Shown here piece after piece: positions 45,952 to 57,379 of a stretch of DNA of 64,000 bases. The position numbers were made by a program, and so were the translations under genes. Location of the stretch: assembly GCA_016081115.2 (NCBI GenBank), contig JABTTQ020000188.1, positions 310,001 through 374,000 on the forward strand, read 5' to 3'. This DNA comes from Rehmannia glutinosa. Taxonomy: Eukaryota; Streptophyta; Magnoliopsida; Lamiales; Orobanchaceae. Position 1 is the first letter of the stretch. Each line of letters opens with the position of its first letter. The notes below the pieces were generated by a model. The model was not told where the DNA came from, searched no databases, and worked only from the letters and a program-made list of their open reading frames with translations.

Positions 45952-47515
45952 TATTCCACCTTATTCTATAATACATTCCCAACCAACTTCCAATTTATTT
46001 TGAAAAATACCCATCTTGTTATTTCACATCCTTATTTTAAACTCCTATACATTTATCGATGTATACTTGTACATTTTATTTTCCCTCAATTTTATAAAAA
46101 ACAAGAAAAACCAAAAAAAATTATCATCCTGCACCAAATTTTCGGCCATAAAGGTTTATTGGAAATCAATTCCATAATTTTTTATCCTTCACCATTTAAA
46201 AATCCACCTAATAATTCTTTACCATAAAAAAAAATCACAAATTCAACTTCCTACCCCATCACTTTCGGCTATATTATGTAGAGGGAAATCAAATTTGTTG
46301 TTTTATGGAACCTACCTATTAATCCTACTATATATATTAACTACCAAATACATTATTGTACATAAAAGGAAAAAAAAACAATAATATAAATGACCCTCCC
46401 CCATGCATTTCGGCCATATCTATTAGGTGGGGGGACCAATTCCACTTTTTCTTCTACAAACATCCACTTTACCCCAATAATTCCAATAATTAACTTCCAA
46501 AAAGAAAAAAATAATAAAAATAAAAATTTCTAACCCCACCCCTTAAGAAAATCGGTCATAGCAATATTTTTAGGAGAATAAATCCATTTTTTTTCCCTAC
46601 AACAACTCATCTCTATTCTCCTTTTCATTAAACAACTACAAAAAAGGAAAACAAAAACATCACCCTCCAACACATCAAATTCGGCCATCATGTGTGAGTG
46701 GGGAACAAAGTTTATTTTCTCATTCTATCACTCACAAATTCTCCCCACTTCCTCTCATTCCAACTCTAAGACACCAAAACACAAAAATTTCCGTCCCCTT
46801 CTTTCCCTTTGGCTGAAAACTACAAGAAAATAATTGGTAAGAAATATTGTCTTCTATTTTCCATTCTTCTCAAGCTTCAACTTCTTTCTTCATCTTCCTA
46901 ACTTGAAGCACAAATTTTTTCTTGAATTTTTTTATGGTCGTAAGATACAAGTGGTGGAGGAGAATAGAAGAAACCTTGATGTTAAGTGGATATTTTGAGA
47001 CCTTAACCTAGCTAAAAGACTTGATGAAGGTAATGACCATTTTAATTTTATACATTTTTTTGGGGACCTAAATATGGAAATTTTTGGACTTAGGGGCTGA
47101 GCTTGGAGGGCTTTGGATTTAAAGACAAGAAGAAGGAGATTGTACATTTTAGAATGACTACTTGGAAGTTATTAAGCTGATGATCCACCATATTATGATG
47201 ACGTCCACGGAGATGACCAAGCGACGGAGTGATTCCTAGACTTAGTCCGATATTTTAGCCCTAAAAGTCATTTATGCTCTGTTAACGGACAATTTATTTC
47301 GTTTGATGTAATAGAGGGGCGTAGGACCCCTTCGCTTAGACAATTGGTTTGTAATCGTATTTCTGCGACTATTAACTCTATTTCCAAGAAGTTATGATGA
47401 ACTATGTCTATTTGAGAATTAATATTGCTCCAATGCTTGGTGGATTATATTCTTAGAAGAGAGAATTGGCGTAAGTTAACTGTTGGGTGGCGGCTCCAAT
47501 TTCTGGGGCGTTACA
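45952..47515 (+). mobile_element. Second gypsy-like LTR, segment 3 and LTR end
   Basis: It resumes with TATTCCACCTTATTCTATAA, matching the first copy from 19811. It contains the extra part missing from the first copy (46439-47515) and ends GGGGCGTTACA, the inverse of the LTR start. Added together, the three segments give a LTR of about 1.8 kb. Confidence 0.82.
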
Positions 47516-47517
47516 GA

Positions 47518-47530
47518 TGGTATCAGATCT
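47518..47530 (+). other. Primer-binding site of the gypsy-like element
   Basis: TGGTATCAGATCT lies two bases after the LTR end at 47515. The first nine bases match the initiator-methionine tRNA complement. Confidence 0.75.
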
Positions 47531-47986
47531 CGGTTTGTAAGGAGGAAACTTACACCGAGCTGACCCAGGATAGGTTCCTCTGACCTTAGATTGGGTACCA
47601 CTACTAGATGACTTAAGTTAAATCCTGGATGAATATTTGAACTCTTTCAGGTGGTCATAGTGTCAACATATCCAGGATATTCTTCGGTTTGGACGTAGGT
47701 GATTTAGAAAATCCATGATTTGATGATTTTAATACCAGTATGATGAGACCTGAATAGTATCAAGGTTATCTCTTGATAGTACATGATTAGGATGTGACTA
47801 TTATAGATCACGACTAGATGTTACCACTAAGATAAGAATTTGGACAATTGGGAATTATAGAACCTTTTAATTATTTATGGGATACTTAGTCGATTTCTTG
47901 ACTTAGATATATTTTATAGCTACCGATTTTTCTTCCACGGCCAAAGATATGCCTATTTTTGATACCATACTTGTACGTGTTTAGGT
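47531..47986 (+). other. Untranslated leader of the gypsy-like element
   Basis: This lies between the primer-binding site and the first ATG of the coiled-coil ORF. It is AT-rich with no visible coding potential, consistent with a leader that may carry dimerisation or packaging signals. Confidence 0.5.
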
Positions 47987-48723
47987 ATGGAGCCCGAGAC
48001 CATTCCGTTGACGACTTATGAGGAACTACGCTACCGAGAGGGATTAACATGCCAACGCGGCCGATATTGAGAGGGAAAATACTCCCGAATTTCCACCGAC
48101 TCCACTTATCGGAAAAGCATGCTCAGTCACTTAAAAGTATGATGTTTGAGCGACATGAATCTACGGTGGACCTATATTGTGAGATCAATGAGCACAAGAT
48201 GAAAATTGAAGAACGAGACAATGAAATTAAAAGGTTGCAGGAAGAGATAAAATTGTTGCGTGAGGTGAATCACCAGATGAACGAAAAATACCTATGTTTG
48301 ACTCACGCTAATGCCCAGCTACGCGAGAGGGCTAAGCAAAGTGAGGGCCTCATGACCTAACACCTTCAGACTGTTGAGCATCTTAACGAGTGGCACACGA
48401 GAATGAGGAAGATTAGATGGTCCGCTCGAAACGATGGCCCGGATGCACGGCCGGATCGAGGCTCTACAATAACGGTAGGGGCTCAAGAAGGACAAATACT
48501 ATCGAACCAGGCGAACTTCATACACGGCATCACCGCTCACCGCTCAAATAGGGTTCGTGGCCATTAACATCATTCCTGTGTTGGCCGGAACCGTAAATAG
48601 AGCCCGGCGTAACGAGAGGAAGATCCGGAAGAGGATCCGAGTGAAGAGCATGAGGATCCGAACATGGTGGTTGACATCGAGGGAGGTAGCGATGACGATG
48701 CACGCAACATCGTCATGGACTAG
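47987..48723 (+). pseudogene. Coiled-coil gag-like ORF of the gypsy-like element, frameshifted
   Basis: It probably starts at the ATG at 47987 (MEPETIPLTTYEEL) and passes, after a frame change, into the open frame at 48049-48360 that encodes a heptad-rich helix (HKMKIEERDNEIKRLQEEIK, then REVNHQMNEKYLCLTHANAQ). The end is VVDIEGGSDDDARNIVMD followed by TAG at 48721. The ORF lacks a CCHC knuckle in the visible part, and no pol follows, so the element is non-autonomous or truncated here. The same ORF start is found at 20313. I cannot name a described family with certainty. Confidence 0.6.
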
Positions 48724-48743
48724 ATTAGCTCATTTTATTTAAC

Positions 48744-50064
48744 GCCATTTTATTCAATGGTTCATATTGCTATTAAAAATAATCGATTTATCAATTAATT
48801 AATAGGTGGAAAGGGATTAATAGTAACTAGCAAAATGCCATAAGTCATGCCCCTACAATCAAAGGATTGATTAATATCACGTTTTCATAATTGAATTATG
48901 CGCCATTTTAATAGTTGAATCGCGGCACCATTTAATAATCGATTGTACACCATTTTATATCTAACAAAGGCATCATTGTATAAGTAAGAAGACACCATTC
49001 AATCCCAAAGACAACAATTTTTATGGGATTTGATTTTACGATTATTCTCGCTTTTCATTATTTGTGCATAATTAGTTATTAAATGGTGCACGCTTCAACT
49101 ATTAAAATAGTTCAATTATGGAAACGTGATCTTTACCACATCCATGATTGTAAGGCGTCATTATGGGAAGGTGGTTACGCCATTTTGTCTTTATAGGGTT
49201 TTTAGATTATGTACAATTAGTTATACAATGATGCACTGTTAGATATAAAATTGTGCACAGTTAAGTTATTAAATGGGAAGATGGTTCACCATTTTGTTTT
49301 TATAGTTCCTTAAGATGATGTACAATTAGTTATACAATGATGCACTGTTAGATATAAAATAGTGCACATTCAGTTATTAAATGGTGCACAGTTCAGCTAT
49401 TAAAATGGTGCATAATTCAGTTATGAAAACGTGATCTTTATCACATCCATGATTGTATGGCGTCATTATGGGAAGATAGTTACACCATTTTGTCTTTATA
49501 GGGTTTTTAGATGATGTACAATTAGTTATACAATTATGCACTGTTAGACATAAAATGGTGCACAGTTAAGTTATTAAATGGGAATATGGTTACACCATTT
49601 TGTCTTTATAGTTCATTTAGATGATGTACAATTAGTTATACAATGATGCACTGGTTAGATATAAAATGGTGTACAATCGTTTATTAAATGGTGTACAATT
49701 CAACTATTTAAAGGTGCATAATTAATTATGGAAATGTGATCTTTATCACATCCATGATAGAAGCGTCATTATGGGAAGGTGGTCACACCATTTTGTCTTT
49801 ATAGGGTTTTTAGATGATGTACAATTAGTTATACAATGATACACTGTTAGACATAAAATGGTGTACAGTCAGTTATTATATGGTATACAGTTCAGCTATT
49901 AAAATGGTGCACAATTTCAGTTATGGAAACGTGATATTAATCAATCTCTTGATTGTAGGGGCATGATTTATGGTTATTTTGCTAGTTACTATTATGTCAT
50001 TTCCACCTATTAATTAATTGATAAATCGCTTATTTTAATAGCAATCGACCATTGAATAAAAGGT
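48744..50064. mobile_element. Foldback-type element with long TIRs and internal tandem repeats
   Basis: The left arm begins near CCATTTTATTCAATGG (48745) and the right arm ends CCATTGAATAAAAGG (50062), which are inverse of each other. The arms pair over at least 150 bp: both contain ATTGCTATTAAAA, GATTTATCAATTAATTAATA, ACTAGCAAAA and CATGCCCCTACAATCAA. Pairing continues more loosely into the interior. It begins just 3' of the gag-like stop codon. No transposase is present. A target duplication is not clear. Confidence 0.72.
49080..49920 (+). repeat. Tandem repeat of about 307 bp inside the foldback element
   Basis: The phrase GTGATCTTTATCACATCCAT begins at about 49123, 49431 and 49737 (spacing 308 and 306). 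Each unit contains two copies of TTATACAATGATGCACTGTTAG, which recur at 49222, 49332, 49524, 49634 and 49826. Confidence 0.8.
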
Positions 50065-51298
50065 GTGGATGGATGGGATCAATCCACACCGCCACACGAT
50101 AAGCCCCTACCACATTTGATCATAACTATATATATATATATATATATATATAACATTTAAATATTTCAAGCACTTTTCAATATTTATACATTTGATTATT
50201 CTATCAAATATATTACATAGATACGAATAATTATACATATATAGGATCTTCATATTTAATGTAGTGGATTATTTTCTCAAATATATTACATAGATACATA
50301 AAAAAAATTATATTTATATATATATTATATTTATTCACACTTTTGTAAGATAGTTTTTTATTTCCAATGTTGATGTCCATATTTATATTCCATGTTCAGC
50401 TTTTCGGAGTATTGATTATTTTACAGATTTTATTGTGTATGGTTCGGATTTTTTAAATATTATGATCGGGTTTTTTGTGTTTTCCATATTTTTAATAAGA
50501 AAAAATACGATAGAATATAATAGTCCAGCAAAATTTCTTTTTTGGTAAGAAAATAAATTGTTTTTGTTAATAAAAAAACTAAATTGTTAAGTATTAAATT
50601 ATGATTCAGGACATGTCAAAAAGCTTACCAATTATAGTACTATAAGCATTCATTCACTTTTTATACATATCTTCATTATTTTTTGAGATAAAAAAATATT
50701 TATTTTAAATTAGAAAAAATGGATTATGTGAAATCCGATTTACTGAAACTAAGAAATTTTTATTTTTTTTTAAATTAAGAAAGTATAAATGTTGTTGTCA
50801 AATAATTTCACATTAATAATCGGATTACCAAATAATGTTGAGGGTGAAAACCCGATTTACTTAAAATAAGAAATTACAATATTCAAACTACATGAATATA
50901 CAAATTGTGCAATAGCCCAAAATACGATTTTTAAAACCCACTACAAAAGAAAATTTAGAATAACTATGTATTTTTTATTTATATATTTATTTTTATTTTA
51001 TATATGTAATATGAGTGTCAAATTCTAAAAATTTTAAAAATATGATTAATTTGATATATTATACATAAAAAAATAATTAAAAACGAAAAAGTTATTAAAT
51101 TTTAAAAAATTCAATTATAATAATTAATTTAATACACACACTTATTTGGAAAAGTAATTAATAAAATATACATATTTGGAAACCATGAAATTATAAATAT
51201 TTTTCACCCATTTTTTCAAACTTTAATTATTTTTTTATAGCAAGGAAAAATGAGCGGGAAAGTTTTATGGTTACTATTTTGAGAATAGTCTCTCTCTT

Positions 51299-51330
<32 letters not shown>

Positions 51331-52700
51331 TTGTATTTAACTTGATTAAATTCTATTAAAAATATTTATTTTAATTGGAAAAAATCTCAAAATATGTATC
51401 CAAAAATTATATATATTATGAATATCCATTATTAGCATTTTATTATATTTATGTAAGAAGACAAATACATATATAGTCTTGAATACACTTTTCATGATTC
51501 TCAAGTATGATATTATTTTTTATTTTTGACTTCATCTTGACTTCATCAATAAAAAAATATTAAATCGTAGTTCTCGCCTATTGTATGGTGCTACTTTAAA
51601 ATCATTACAATGCAGAAAGATATAAATCATAAAACTACAGAAAAATGCACTTGTTACAGTAAAAAAAAAAACAGAGGGGGCACATCTAGTATATATGCAT
51701 ATAAATATATCATGAAAGTTTTTCCCCTCATTTTACAATATTATATAAAGTAATTAAAATATCTACAATAAAAAAGGATGGTTACTATTGAAAAATGGAG
51801 GAATTTTATAGTCAACTTTTAAGGTCTCTTAATTATAATCATGAAAATTTTGCTTTTCAAATTTATGTACGTGCATTCCGTTAATTATTATATTTGTTTT
51901 TTAAATAATATTTTTTTGTTTTTAATCTATTTTGGACGTATAATATATCAAATTAATAGTATTTTTAAGATCTTCAGTTTGACACTCATATTGCATATAT
52001 AAAATAAAAACTAAACATAAATTCTATAAGATATTACTCAAAATTTTAGTTTGTAATGGATTTTAAAAATTATGCATTTGGGCTATTAGACATCAATTTA
52101 TATATTCATGTATTTTGGATATTTGTGATATATGTATAGTTGTTATGTGGGTTAGCTCATGTCTTCGTAATTATTTACAATTGTACTTAAGTTTATTGTA
52201 TTTAAGTTTATTAATATATGAAAAAATATGTATTTAATTGAAAAATTATCTTTAAATATGTATCTAAAATTTATATATATTACATATATCGATATATAAT
52301 ATTATATATATTTATGTAAAAAGACAAATATATCTTGAATGTTAAAACAAATTGGAAGAACCGAATGGGAAATGTAAATTTTAACGCATAAGCGAATTTG
52401 AAACCAAAAGGATAGGGTTTAATTTTGTTCAATTTTTTGTTATTGACGTATCTTGGAAAGGTTTACGTCTTTTCTTTTTATTTTTTCTTTGTTAATTGAA
52501 AAACAGAATAGTTGAACCAGATCAATGGGTCTCGGGTCGATCGATTTTTACCAATTCGTTACAGGTTTCTTGCCACCATTTTAGACCCATATTCAAGCTA
52601 GTGTCATTGTTAGTTTCCAATTTAACCGGTTCGACCAACTGATCCTATATGAATATACAAACATTGGCGTGTCCTAAGGTCATTTTCATCCCAACTCTAT
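50065..52700. other. AT-rich region with TA microsatellites and a dispersed repeat (copy 2)
   Basis: TA runs occur at 50126-50152 and 51299-51322. 51825-52150 is related to 19075-19385 in the same orientation. 52505-52640 contains low-complexity phrases such as TTTAACCGGTTCGACC. No gene is supported. Confidence 0.6.
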
Positions 52701-52719
52701 ATCTCACTCCATTACTGCA

Positions 52720-53693
52720 GAGCCGTCCCGGGCGGTCGAGGCACGCCACACAAGACAGGCCCCCACCCCGGATTTGTTTTTTAAAAAAAAAAGAATGTTT
52801 TAGAAAGCAAGTATGTACAATAAAGACTATAATACTATTATAATGATTGGCGGCCTGGTGGTTTGCTCTCTTTTCATGCGCATTGAAGTCACGACTTCGA
52901 AACCGCAGCAAAAAATTTTCCTTTTTTTTTACCTCAAATTGTGGCCCAACTCAATTCCAAATCAAAACATCAGATAAAGAATGGGCCTTGAGGCACGAAA
53001 AAAAGAAAAACTCAAAGCAAAGAAAAAGAAAAAAAAAAACATAGACAAGAAAGAAAAAAAAAAACAGAAAAAGGAAAAAGCATGGGCATATACATATGCT
53101 TCATCTTCAAAACAATATTAATCAAAATCTCAAGCAAATATATGTTTTTTTTCCTTCGCAATTCTTTATCTTAAAAGTTCTTCTCGCTTTTCCATTAGTT
53201 TTCATTGTATCAATGTCTATTATATTTTGTGGGTTTCATTATCTTTTCAATGTCTATCTTAGAGTTTCATTATCTTCTCAATGTCTGTTCTATTTTATTA
53301 AAAAAAATAATTGGTAAAGTAGAACATATGCAATGGAGGACTTGTATTTAATACTTTACATTAAATTGTGTTTTTTCATCAATAGAAAATTACAAATGTC
53401 TACTACTTGAAAATATCTATTTAGACATGAAAACATGAGAAAAGAAGACAAGTGGAGAATGCATCGAGATTCAAAGAGGGGCATTAAATGTCTCTTTTGT
53501 ATATTTTTATGAAATTGAATACGTTGAAATAGAAATATATAATGTTTCATTATTTTATGTTTCGATCAATGAAATTATTTTTTTGTAACAATGATTAATT
53601 ATATATTTTTAATTTTTATTTATATAAGTACAAAGGGCCCAAATGTTTTTTCGACCTGGACCTATATAAAATATAGGAACGGCCCTAATTACA
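52720..53693. mobile_element. Possible hAT-type element, diverged
   Basis: The left end GCAGAGCCGTCCCGGGC and right end ATAGGAACGGCCCTA are roughly inverse over 12-14 bp (AGRGCCGT core), resembling hAT termini. The right flank includes GGGCCCAAATG. No transposase is visible. The 8 bp TSD cannot be confirmed (CATTACTG on the left, ATTACACC on the right). Confidence 0.4.
52845..52912 (+). other. tRNA-like A and B boxes inside the hAT-type element
   Basis: GCGGCCTGGTGGTTTGCTC (A-box-like) and GACTTCGAAACC (B-box-like) occur 45-50 nt apart. No functional tRNA fold is apparent. It may be a SINE head. Confidence 0.3.
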
Positions 53694-53703
53694 CCAAATA
53701 TGT

Positions 53704-54402
53704 AAAAAAACACTCTCCAACCCAACTCTAAACCTTATACCAAATTTGGTGTAATGAATACCATTACACCAAATTTGGTGTAACACTATTCCTTTACACT
53801 AAATTTGGTGTAATACAAATATTCCATCTTTGCCCTCCAATTTCTTCTACTTCAAATATAAATTCCAATTGTATCCTACATTTGATATATAATTAATTTG
53901 TAACATGATTTTAGTTATTTAAATTTTGTTTATAATTATTATTTTGGAATAAACAATTATAATAACTAACAATAGTTAATATTTACCAATAATTTATTAC
54001 ATTTTAAACTTAAAATTTTCTATAAACTACAGTAATTAAAAAACAAAATTACAATTTAGTTAAAAGAGCATCAAAGTCATTTGTTATTTATTTTGCAATC
54101 TAGTATTTTTATTTATTGTGGTATAGTTGTAATGTTTATTTTGCAATAAAATTAATTAATGTAAATTAGTTAAATGAAATTTTTATTCAGTTACATTAAT
54201 TAGTAATAAAATATAAGCAAAAGAAATAATTGCATAAACAAATAACTTTGTTATTCGCAAATGAAAATAAAATATTAAAATATTCATTTGGTGTAAGATC
54301 TGGTGTAATGGGTTGAAGATGGTTTTTGAAAAATTATACCAAAATACCAAATTTGGTGTGAAAATCACACCAAATTTAATATCATGGGTTGGAGATGCCC
54401 TA
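53704..54402. mobile_element. MITE with TTACACCAAATTTGGTGTAA palindromes
   Basis: The right end GGGTTGGAGATGCCC is paired with the left end ACTCTCCAACCC, as in PIF/Harbinger-type MITEs that begin GGGCATCTCCAACCC. The interior repeats TACACCAAATTTGGTGTA at about 53740, 53762 and 53797 and again near 54340-54370. A TAA target duplication is possible but not certain. Confidence 0.6.
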
Positions 54403-54486
54403 AATCTCTTATACGTGAGTGGCCTAGTCCAAGACCATATGGCTATTTTAGTTTTCTTTTACCTTTTGTCTTAGCAATACACACTT

Positions 54487-55360
54487 CATACCACAAGAAA
54501 ACAATCAATAATTCCAACAAAATGGAAAATCGTTGGAATTTTTAAATCTCCAATGAAAATTCCAATGCTACATTATACGGTTGGAAAATTCCAACGACAA
54601 ACAAAACCATTGGTATAAACCATTGGAATTTCCATTAAAATTTAAATTTCTAATGTAAATTCCAACACCATAACAAACCGTTGGGAAATTCCAAAGAAGA
54701 ATTAAACCGTTGGAATAATCTATTGAGATATCTGTTGGAATTTTAAAAATTCCAACATAAATTCTATCGTTAAAGCATACCATTGGAAAATTCCAACAAG
54801 GATCCAATGGTAAACAAAATGTTGGAATTAATCATGGAATTTCCGTTGGAGTTTTTAAAATTTAACGGATATTCCAATGCTACAACTTGTTGTTGGCAAA
54901 TTCCATTGGAAATTCCAATACCGTTAGAAAATTTCAATAGAGGTTAAAAGATTTATAGTATTATCCATATCAATAAAATATATCTTCTATCTGCAGTCAA
55001 TCATATCGAAATTACATAGTTAAACATACTTGACATGAGACAAGATGATGATGGACGACCCTCCGGGAAGTTAAAAATATTAGACAAAGTGAGATGAAAT
55101 GATTGAATATTTCAACGAATATATACCATTGAAATTCAGATTAGACTAAATTCCAAGTTACAAGTTTGTTGAAATAACCATTGAAGTTTTTTCCAACAAT
55201 TATATATTCCAATGGATATGCCGTTGGACTAAATTCCAACAGTATAACTCCGTTGGAGTTTTTTTCAAATGGTTAAATATTCTAATGGATAAATATTGTT
55301 GGAAGTACCGTTGGAATATCTTTCTATTGGAATTTGCATTGGAAATTTGTCATTTGAGTA
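54487..55360 (+). mobile_element. CACTA (En/Spm) left end with subterminal repeats, fragment
   Basis: It starts CATACCACAAGAAAACA, a diverged form of the CACTA terminus CACTACAAGAAAA. The following 850 bp is full of CCGTTGGAATTTCC and TTCCAACG inverted motifs typical of CACTA subterminal regions. No opposite terminus was found, so it is probably truncated at about 55360. Confidence 0.55.
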
Positions 55361-55449
55361 ACGATGACAGTGGATTGAGTTTAGTTCGCATTTGCCTGGA
55401 CCCAAGACCTGCCCAGTTAAGATTACGAAGGACCCAGACTCATCCTAGA

Positions 55450-55762
55450 TGTTAGGAAATTTATTGCTAAGATTTTGATGATACCATGTAAAACTTAGAA
55501 TAGGAAGTTGGCACCCCACTTTCCTTGTATTTCTATGTTGTAATTGATAGGACTGAAAAAGCTGAGTGAAGTTAGTTATGTCGAAAAATGCAAGAAGTCA
55601 ATTGAAGACTAGAGTGAAGACCCAGTTGTATGTCAACTGAGTATGGCTAAGATGAAGGCAAAGACTTGACTGAAGGAGATCTAGCTGAGGAACAATTGTG
55701 TAAAGAATATGGAAGTGTCAGTCAAATCAGTAAAGAAGCCAAGTCTAACAGTTGAATTGACA
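55450..55762 (+). repeat. 5' LTR fragment of element D
   Basis: It aligns with 57380 onward (shared GATTTTGATGATACCA, AATAGGAAGTTGGCACCCCA). Alignment stops after GAATTGACAGTTGAG, where the extra-ORF sequence begins. Confidence 0.8.
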
Positions 55763-55763
55763 G

Positions 55764-56165
55764 TTGAGAAGAGAGCAAGTCTATTACTTCAAGTCAATCT
55801 TTGCGGAGTTACTGATCTGGAGTGCGGATAATGTACAATATCAGTTGAGGCAGAAGGAGTACATGGTGAGAATTGAAGAATCTCACAAGTCGGATATGGA
55901 GTTACTTAAGCTGCAACACAAGAACGAGATTGCAAGATTGGAGACTAACATGAGTCAGCAACTCAGTGTTCTCCAAACGGAAATGAAGTTAATGGCAGCT
56001 GAGTCAAAGGCTATGTGGTCCGAGTTCCGAACAGCCTACTCCAAAGATGATTCAACCAACAGCCGACTCGACTTCATTCTAAGTGGCATGTTCCCTGGCC
56101 TGACCCTATCTTTCGGTGATGATGCCAAAATGGGGGGAGATGAGGCTATGAGGAAATTGAAGTAA
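55764..56165 (+). pseudogene. Coiled-coil part of the extra ORF of element D
   Basis: An open frame of 133 codons with a long amphipathic helix (RQKEYMVRIEESHKSDMELL, then MSQQLSVLQTEMKLMAAESK) ending LSFGDDAKMGGDEAMRKLK. The equivalent part of element C carries KNIMQENIDRMHESH and a similar DDAK end. No catalytic motif is present. The upstream half of the ORF was lost in the deletion. The start at 55764 is only the first ATG and lies at the deletion junction, so it is not a natural start. Confidence 0.6.
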
Positions 56166-57100
56166 GGGAAAGGGAGTCATAAGGTGGAGAAGAAGGAAGT
56201 ATCAGCTAAGGGGGAATGAAGCTCGAAAAAACCCCATTTGAAGCTTATGTTTGCCCGGCACTCCTCAAAGAAGGAGAAATAATAATGGGTTCACTTCTCA
56301 AAGCTAGTTAAGAAAAGAGTCACAAGGGAACAGAAAGTCGAGTTGGCATTTAAAGAATCAAGAACATCGAAGCTGAGTTCGAAAAGGTGGCTGAGAAGCA
56401 TTCTGCGAGTATCCAGAACATAAGGACACAATATGATGGTCCCCCAGCAGGAAAAGATTTCCTGCGATCAAACCCCCAAGAGATATTGTTATGCCTGATG
56501 CAGGTTCTGAGCCCAGATCACTAGAGGAGTTTCAAACTCTAGAGGTAGGAGGCTACTTCAAAGATATGACTCTACCGCAAGCCTGGGACATGTACCGGGA
56601 GAAGGGTCTCGATGTATGTAATTCAATTGGTGAGGTGCGAAAAGAGAGTTCTAACATCACTCACAAATTTGAAAACAAAAGCAACAAGACAAAGACACTT
56701 CCAGAGGAGAAGCTGAGTCGGGAAGAGAAAGAGGAAGATCTCGTGGCAGTGGCAGAGACAGAAGCTATCAACCGCAGCCAAAACCACATGACATCAAGTA
56801 TATTGATCCACGTAAGAAAGGGATTACTTACTAGGTCGATATGATCATCTTGCAAATTTGGAAGTCGGCGCAAGAATGAAGAAGTCGTGAGAAGGAAAGA
56901 AGCCGAGAATGAAAGGGTCACGCGAGAATGGGAGGAAATGCAAAGATAGGAATGACCCCGCTGCAAGGCGTGCCTATGAGAAGAAGAGGGATGAAGAAAA
57001 AAGGAAGAGGAGAAGAGCAGATGAGGACACGAGGAGAGTCAAGATGAAGAGAGAAAAAGGAAGATCCAATCCATTGAAGACATTTGCAACCCCTTCAGTA
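56166..57100 (+). pseudogene. C-terminal part of the extra ORF of element D
   Basis: Frames at 56491-56844 and 56909-57196 encode EFQTLEVGGYFKDMTLPQAW and a highly charged tail (NDPAARRAYEKKRDEEKRKR). Element C has the corresponding parts at 41740-42200 (VHASSRDLYWEKCLKLCEEA and YEKKKVKKREEK). Frame breaks are present between the pieces. Confidence 0.55.
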
Positions 57101-57364
57101 TTTTACTTTATTATAAATACACAACCTATAAGTATCTTGTATGTTAGCTTTGAGCTCCGATACCTTCCTTGTAATTTTGCTCGATACATATTATAATTCA
57201 ATGTATGTATAGACTCGATACACAGATGTATATGGTATATTATTGTAACAAACTTTGTAAAGGACAAGAATACTATGATCAATAAAATTGACATATTCAA
57301 AGCATACATTCTTTGTTTATCGACCGCTTGTGTTTGTTGTATTTTTATTTAAGTTTGGCATCAT

Positions 57365-57379
57365 CAAAAAGAGAGAAAT
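57365..57379 (+). other. Polypurine tract of element D
   Basis: CAAAAAGAGAGAAAT lies directly before the 3' LTR at 57380, in the phrase GGCATCATCAAAAAGAGAGA. A similar purine tract, CAAAATGGGGGGAGA, lies at 56126-56140. Confidence 0.75.
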
